In this document: positions 3,754-7,815 of the stretch, piece after piece | Layout: every line of letters begins with the position of its first letter | Numbering within the stretch: the stretch's first letter is position 1 | Origin: RGIG3994 sp045589735 | GTDB taxonomy: Bacteria > Bacillota > Clostridia > Oscillospirales > CAG-272 | Reading direction: 5' to 3' | Assembly (NCBI GenBank): GCA_045589735.1 | Contig: JAZNPQ010000033.1 | Span: 1-7,815 of the forward strand | Length of the DNA: 7,815 nucleotides | Position numbers and translations under genes: made by a program | The notes under the pieces: generated by a model | The model's input: only the letters and a program-made list of their open reading frames with translations | What the model was told of the DNA's origin: nothing | Database searches by the model: none

Positions 3754-6276
3754 TTACAAATTTGACGGGTTAAAATCTATTGAAAGCTGGATCCTCTTAT
3801 TTCCGCCGTATTTGGACGAAAACGCTCTCATAAGCTCGGCAAACAGCTCTCTGCTATCTTTATTCAAACGGCATTTTATGACAAATCTCATACGGTATCT
3901 GTCGTCCACCTTATAAACGGGAGCTTCAAACGGTCCGAAGGTCACCTGAGGAACATGCTTATAATCCCCCTCGAGCGCTTTTACGTACTCGCATCTAAGA
4001 TACTCGGTGGCTGTTACAAGCTCTCGCTCGTCGGAGTGTGACACAGTCAGAAGCACTATATCACAGAACGGAGGGAAGGTCAAAAGCCGTCTTAGCTTTA
4101 TCTCGTTTTCAAAAAAGGTGTCGTAGTCCTGCGCGCAGGCAAGCTTTATTATGTCGTTGTCGGGATTATTCGTCTGTATAATGGCTCGTCCCTCTCTGTC
4201 AGAACGCCCTGCTCTGCCTATGACCTGCGTTAGCAGAGCGAAGGTTCTCTCGTTCGCTCTGTAGTCGTCAAGATAGAGCGACATATCGGCAAGCAGAACA
4301 CCGACGAGCGTGACTCTCGGAAAATCGTGTCCCTTTGTGACCATCTGCGTTCCGAGAAGCAGGTCTCCGCTTTCTCTGAATTCGGTCAGTAATTTATCGT
4401 ACGCGAGCTTTTTCGCGGTCGTGTCGGCATCCATTCGTAGCAGCCTTGCGTCGGGAAGCAAACCCGACAGCTCCTGCTCGACTCTCTGCGTTCCGTATCC
4501 GCAACGGTTAAGCGGCTCTTTTGAGCAGGACGGACACGCCTTCGGCATCGGCATTTTTCTTCCGCACCAATGGCAGACAAGCTCACCCTCGTCGTAGGTT
4601 CCGCGTTTTGTGTGATACGTCATAGCAACAGAGCATGACCGACATTTTATGACCTCGCCGCAATGAACGCAGTTTACCGATGAATTATATCCCCGTCTGT
4701 TGAGGAAAAGTATCGACTGCTCTCCGGCATTGTAGGTTTCAAGCAGAGCCGACGCAAGCTCGTTTCCGATGGGCGACGAAATTCCGTTCTGCGCGTCGAT
4801 TCTCATATCCGACACCGTGACCATTGGAAGCTTTGCTTCACCGTAGCGTTTTGTCAGTCTTACAAGTGTATATACGCCGTCCTTTGCCTTCTTGAAACTC
4901 TCGACGGACGGTGTTGCCGATGAAAGAAGCATAAGCGCCGAGCTGTCCGCACATCTCTTTCTGGCTATGTCTCGCGCGTGGTATTTCGGCGTCATATCCG
5001 ATTTGTAGGTATGCTCCTGCTCCTCGTCTATGACTATCATTCCGAGATTTTTGACGGGAGCAAAGACCGCTGAACGGGTTCCTACCACGATATCGGCAAG
5101 ACCTCGCTTTACTCTTATATAAGCGTCGTATCTCTCCCCTGCCGAAAGTCCCGAATGCATTACGGCGACACGGCTTCCGTAACGCGAACAGAATACAGAT
5201 AGCATCTGCGGTGTCAGCGCGATTTCGGGAAGGAGTACGATAGCTCCCTTTTTATATTCTATCATTCGGTCTATCATTCCGAGTATGACGGTTGTTTTTC
5301 CGCTTCCCGTAACGCCGTACAAAAGCGCACCGTGAGGCTTACCGTCAAGGGCAAGCTCTGTCAGTGTCCTGAGTGCATTTGTCTGTTCCTCATTAGGAGT
5401 CAGCGGCTTTGCTCCGCCGCATATTTCGGCGGTCGGGTCTCTGAAGGCTTCACGGCGCTCTACCGTGAGAAGTCTGTTCTGCACCATCGTCGCAAGCTGG
5501 CTTTGTGTGAGTCCTGTAACCTCATCAAGCAGCTCCCTTTCGGACGCAGAACTATTCATAAGTCTGTATATAACACCTATCTGAGACGGAAGCGTCAGTC
5601 TGCGCTTCATTTCGCGGACTCTGTCACCGTCAAGCAGCTTCCCCGCTTCTTCTTCATTTAAGTCAAGGGAATAGTATTTTTCATATTTTAACTGGGTATC
5701 GACGACCTCTGCGTCGGCTTCGATATATCCGTCGGCTATCAGCTCCTTTAAATACCCCTCGGTGCTTGAACCGAATTTCGATACTACCGATTCCTCGCGC
5801 GGCTCTCCCCTTGATTTTATGTATTCGTACAGAATTATCGCGCCATGCGAAAGCTCTCCGCCGTCTGACGGCAGAGGTGTATTTGTGATTCTGTATATCC
5901 TTACGGTTTTTGCGCTTCCCGACGGCACAGCCGCGCGTATCGCGTCACCCACCGTACAAAGCGTCATAGACGCCACGTAGCGGCAAAGCGAAAGCTGTTC
6001 TCCCGTCAGCGGAAGCGTATCACTCGACACCGACAGGATGGGCTTTGTGCGCTGGGTCTCGGCGCTGTCGTGTATCTCGGCAATAACACAGACTCTTTTG
6101 CGGTTCCCTCCACCAAAAGGAACAACGGCAAACGCCCCCGGTACTGCTGAATCGCGTAGCTCGGGGGGAATATAATAATCATACATTCTGTCAGCCGAAT
6201 ACGGGATGTCGAGCAGATATACTCCCGCATATCCTCCTACATCCCGTCCGTTCCTCTTTATTGAAGAGTCTGTCAT
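3754..6276 (-). CDS. priA: Primosomal protein N', replication-restart DNA helicase PriA
   Basis: PriA recognises stalled or collapsed replication forks, unwinds the lagging arm and starts primosome assembly for reloading DnaB/DnaC-type helicase. At 840 residues it is slightly longer than typical PriA (about 730-805). The N-terminal 3'-DNA-binding domain is clear (LLDIPYSADRMYDYYIP). The helicase core has Walker A GVTGSGKTT (321-329), LLPEIALTPQ, DEEQ (417-420, the usual place of DEEH), SSATPSVES (452-460), GTQMVTKGHDFP (642-653) and QVIGRAGR (684-691). Between these lie four cysteine pairs for two zinc ions: C536/C539, C545/C548, C568/C571 and C581/C584. The C-terminal domain begins near LLTFPPFCD. 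The ATG at 6276 is 7 nt after the rpoZ stop, and its RBS is weak. A spacer with two hairpins follows the gene, where def and fmt are often found in relatives. Confidence 0.97.
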   Translation of the reverse strand: MTDSSIKRNGRDVGGYAGVYLLDIPYSADRMYDYYIPPELRDSAVPGAFAVVPFGGGNRKRVCVIAEIHDSAETQRTKPILSVSSDTLPLTGEQLSLCRYVASMTLCTVGDAIRAAVPSGSAKTVRIYRITNTPLPSDGGELSHGAIILYEYIKSRGEPREESVVSKFGSSTEGYLKELIADGYIEADAEVVDTQLKYEKYYSLDLNEEEAGKLLDGDRVREMKRRLTLPSQIGVIYRLMNSSASERELLDEVTGLTQSQLATMVQNRLLTVERREAFRDPTAEICGGAKPLTPNEEQTNALRTLTELALDGKPHGALLYGVTGSGKTTVILGMIDRMIEYKKGAIVLLPEIALTPQMLSVFCSRYGSRVAVMHSGLSAGERYDAYIRVKRGLADIVVGTRSAVFAPVKNLGMIVIDEEQEHTYKSDMTPKYHARDIARKRCADSSALMLLSSATPSVESFKKAKDGVYTLVRLTKRYGEAKLPMVTVSDMRIDAQNGISSPIGNELASALLETYNAGEQSILFLNRRGYNSSVNCVHCGEVIKCRSCSVAMTYHTKRGTYDEGELVCHWCGRKMPMPKACPSCSKEPLNRCGYGTQRVEQELSGLLPDARLLRMDADTTAKKLAYDKLLTEFRESGDLLLGTQMVTKGHDFPRVTLVGVLLADMSLYLDDYRANERTFALLTQVIGRAGRSDREGRAIIQTNNPDNDIIKLACAQDYDTFFENEIKLRRLLTFPPFCDIVLLTVSHSDERELVTATEYLRCEYVKALEGDYKHVPQVTFGPFEAPVYKVDDRYRMRFVIKCRLNKDSRELFAELMRAFSSKYGGNKRIQLSIDFNPSNL

Positions 6277-6283
6277 AAAATTC

Positions 6284-6556
6284 TTACTCTTCTTCTGCTT
6301 CCTCGACTATTACAAAACCGCCTGCATTGATACGGTCTATGGCAAGTCGTACTGCCTTTTCGTCCTTAAGGTCCTTGTCTATCATCGCAGATATAGACTT
6401 ATCGCTGTCCTTTGTTCCTGCGGCACGCTCTGCCTCGGTACGCTGACGTACGTATTCGTCTGTTATCATTCTTGCGCCCTTCGCGGTTGCAAGCGCAAGC
6501 TCGTAACGGTTGTATTCACCCTTTGTAAGCTCTTGGATAGTGGGTTTGATCATCAT
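6284..6556 (-). CDS. rpoZ: DNA-directed RNA polymerase subunit omega
   Basis: Omega wraps around the C-terminal end of beta' and helps RNA polymerase assembly and stability. The 90 residues have the family signature: KPTIQELTKGEYNRYELALATAKGAR near the N-terminus, MITDEYV, and KAVRLAIDRINAGGFVI near the C-terminus, followed by an acidic tail (EEAEEE). Two ATG codons stand in tandem. AGGAGG at 6571-6566 is 9 nt from the first (6556) and 12 nt from the second, so the first is preferred. The gene lies 24 nt after gmk and 7 nt before priA, the standard Bacillota order, although coaBC often stands between rpoZ and priA in relatives and is absent here. Confidence 0.93.
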   Translation of the reverse strand: MMIKPTIQELTKGEYNRYELALATAKGARMITDEYVRQRTEAERAAGTKDSDKSISAMIDKDLKDEKAVRLAIDRINAGGFVIVEEAEEE

Positions 6557-6565
6557 AATAGGAGT

Positions 6566-6571
6566 CCTCCT
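6566..6571 (-). promoter_or_regulatory. Strong Shine-Dalgarno of rpoZ
   Basis: AGGAGG on the minus strand, 9 nt before the first of two tandem ATG codons. It sits in the 24-nt gap after gmk and decides the longer start. Confidence 0.75.
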
Positions 6572-6580
6572 CTGTTTATA

Positions 6581-7186
6581 TTACTCAAAATATTTTTTCT
6601 TTGCGTCAGGCATACGTTTGTCCGAGCATCTCTCCGCCTCGGCAATGGCTCTCAGTCTGTTTGCCGCGCTCTCGGTCTCGCCCGTGTAGTTGTATACGAT
6701 ATAGTCGTACATACCGATCTGTTCCATCTCGACCTTTGCCTGAGCAAGTCTCGATCTTATCTTTTCTTCGGTCTCGGTTCCTCTTGTTCGAAGTCTTCTC
6801 TCCTGCTCCGCATACGACGGCGGCAAAAGCATTACGAGCACCGCCTCAGGGCATTTTTCCTTGACCTGAGCCGCGCCGTTTACATCTATCTCAAGAATTA
6901 TATTCTTTCCCTCCGAGATTGCCTTTTCCGCAAGACTTCTCGGTGTTCCGTAAAACTCTCCGCAGTATTCGTTATATTCAAGGAAGTCGTCCTCATCAAG
7001 ATATTTTTTAAATTCGTCCTTGGTTACGAATATGTAATCCGAACCGTCGACCTCACCGGGTCTCGGTGCTCTCGTTGTTCTCGACACCGAAAATTCAAAT
7101 TCTCCGCTGTCACGCAGAATTCTGCACACCGTTCCCTTTCCGCTTCCGGCAGGACCCGACACGACAAGAATTACGCCCTCTCTCAT
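6581..7186 (-). CDS. gmk: Guanylate kinase
   Basis: This cytoplasmic enzyme converts GMP and ATP to GDP and ADP in guanine nucleotide synthesis and salvage. The 201 residues match the family. Visible parts are the P-loop GPAGSGKGT (11-19), the GMP-binding segment SRTTRAPRPGE (35-45), E70 and FYGTP (78-82) of the GMP site, EIDVNGA (99-105), the lid arginines in RRLRTRGTE (130-138) and RSRLAQA. A short basic tail (DAKKKYFE) ends the protein. The ATG overlaps the remA stop as ATGA, and AGGAGG at 7199-7194, within remA, is 7 nt upstream. Translation is therefore probably coupled to remA. The remA-gmk-rpoZ order is conserved in Bacillota. Confidence 0.97.
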   Translation of the reverse strand: MREGVILVVSGPAGSGKGTVCRILRDSGEFEFSVSRTTRAPRPGEVDGSDYIFVTKDEFKKYLDEDDFLEYNEYCGEFYGTPRSLAEKAISEGKNIILEIDVNGAAQVKEKCPEAVLVMLLPPSYAEQERRLRTRGTETEEKIRSRLAQAKVEMEQIGMYDYIVYNYTGETESAANRLRAIAEAERCSDKRMPDAKKKYFE

Positions 7187-7452
7187 GCCTCGTCCTCCTC
7201 GGTATCGTCTCCGTCCTCACTGCCGGAGAGCCGCTTTGATATCGTCTCGGTCTGGAGTGCCGAAAGTATAACGAGCTCCGAATCCGTTATTATAACAGAT
7301 CTCGTTTTTCGTCCGCAGGATACGTCTATCGTACGGGACGCGTCCTTTGCATCCTGTATAAGACGCTTTATCGGCGCGGAATCGGGGCTTACAAGCGCCA
7401 CAACTCTCTCGGCGGCTACCATATTTCCAAATCCTATATTTATAAACTTCAT
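7183..7452 (-). CDS. remA: RemA-like DNA-binding regulator (DUF370, YlzA)
   Basis: RemA in Bacillus subtilis is a small DNA-binding protein that activates extracellular-matrix and osmoprotectant genes; its role in gut Clostridia is not established. The 89 residues carry the family's near-invariant blocks: KFINIGFGNMVAAERVVALVSPDSAPIKRLIQDAKD (2-37) and GRKTRSVIITDSELVILSALQTETISKRL (47-75). R16 and R51 lie at places where B. subtilis RemA has functionally important arginines (from memory). The C-terminal tail SGSEDGDDTEEDEA is strongly acidic. The ATG at 7452 lies 15 nt after yicC with GGAGAG upstream, and the stop overlaps gmk. The yicC-remA-gmk neighbourhood is typical. Confidence 0.95.
   Translation of the reverse strand: MKFINIGFGNMVAAERVVALVSPDSAPIKRLIQDAKDASRTIDVSCGRKTRSVIITDSELVILSALQTETISKRLSGSEDGDDTEEDEA
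7194..7199 (-). promoter_or_regulatory. Strong Shine-Dalgarno of gmk inside remA
   Basis: AGGAGG on the minus strand, 7 nt before the gmk ATG, lies within the last codons of remA and fixes the gmk start at the ATGA overlap. Confidence 0.75.
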
Positions 7453-7467
7453 GGTTCTCTCCGAATA

Positions 7468-7815
7468 TTACTCGATGTTCTGTATTTGCTCTCTTATCTT
7501 TTCAAGCTCACACTTGACGGCAACGACCGTCTGAGCCGCAGGGGCGTTCTGACATTTCGAGCCTATCGTGTTTATCTCGCGATTCATTTCCTGCATCAGA
7601 AAATCAAGCTTACGTCCCGCCGCCTCGTTCGACGCAAGTATCTCATCAAACGCCTTGAAATGTGAACGCAGACGCACGAGCTCCTCGTCAATGGCTATTC
7701 TGTCAGCATATATGGCACATTCGGCAAGCACTCTCGAATCCTCAGCCTTGAGCGCAAGATCGGCAAGCACTCGGCGAAGTCTTTCCTCAATACGCTCCTT
7801 CAGACCGTCGATATC
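7468..7815 (-). CDS. yicC: YicC family endoribonuclease, C-terminal part (gene runs off the right edge)
   Basis: About 115 C-terminal residues of a protein usually near 290 are present; the N-terminal part is beyond 7815. The frame is open to the edge (it begins DIDGLKERIEERLRRVLADL), so the GTG at 7770 is an internal codon and not a start. The C-terminal DUF1732 signature is clear: GRKLDFLMQEMNREINTIGSKC, then VVAVKCELEKIREQIQNIE at the end. YicC proteins are endoribonucleases; the E. coli member takes part in small-RNA turnover, and the target in Clostridia is unknown to me. The charged helical segment fits the helix-rich fold of the family. It is the most upstream gene of the visible operon, and remA follows after 15 nt. 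Confidence 0.94.
   Translation of the reverse strand, partial: DIDGLKERIEERLRRVLADLALKAEDSRVLAECAIYADRIAIDEELVRLRSHFKAFDEILASNEAAGRKLDFLMQEMNREINTIGSKCQNAPAAQTVVAVKCELEKIREQIQNIE

Noticed and set aside
6206..7534. Long plus-strand open frame (442 codons) across rpoZ, gmk and remA
   Set aside because: It is antisense to three well-recognised genes, Cys/Ser/Arg-rich, crosses their borders and resembles no protein I know. It is a shadow produced by codon bias.
7468..7770. Complete 100-residue protein starting at GTG 7770
   Set aside because: The frame is open to the window edge and the upstream residues fit YicC, so this is an internal Val codon of a longer gene.
1..7815. CRISPR arrays, tRNA or rRNA genes, phage or defence genes
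   Set aside because: No regularly spaced repeats, no tRNA-like cloverleaf with conserved T-arm, and no such coding regions were seen. The window is a housekeeping cluster.

Overview
The window is a piece of bacterial chromosome, most likely from an uncultured Clostridia member (Bacillota, in the direction of Oscillospirales/Ruminococcaceae). This rests on gene order, TGA used as a normal stop, moderate GC, RemA, and the Stp/PrkC pair beside rsgA. It is probably a metagenomic contig. Every real gene lies on the minus strand, so the operon reads right to left: yicC (C-terminal part) > remA > gmk > rpoZ > priA > rlmN > stp > Ser/Thr kinase > rsgA (N-terminal part).

Positions 7815-3754 hold a tight block of yicC, remA, gmk, rpoZ and priA, with gaps of 7-24 nt or ATGA overlaps. 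A 111-nt spacer with two hairpins follows. The second block, rlmN-stp-kinase, is joined by 4-nt or 1-nt overlaps. A 152-nt spacer before rsgA is rich in hairpins and contains an imperfect direct repeat; the kinase reading frame ends inside this structure. The genes serve nucleotide supply (gmk), transcription (rpoZ), replication restart (priA), rRNA/tRNA modification (rlmN), ribosome assembly (rsgA), RNA turnover (yicC), matrix and osmolyte gene control (remA), and a reversible phosphorylation switch (stp/kinase).

The left end is not genomic. Positions 98-181 match, from memory and base for base, the two MGI/BGI DNBSEQ adapter arms around a 10-nt sample barcode. Positions 1-97 are a second copy of 182-278, i.e. 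the same short insert read again. Genuine sequence begins at 182, and rsgA is cut there by the end of usable sequence.

I found no new biological system. The points most worth a second look are the adapter chimera, the kinase without PASTA domains whose end lies in a repeat, the structured spacer between kinase and rsgA, and the priA-rlmN junction that lacks the def, fmt and rsmB genes often found there.
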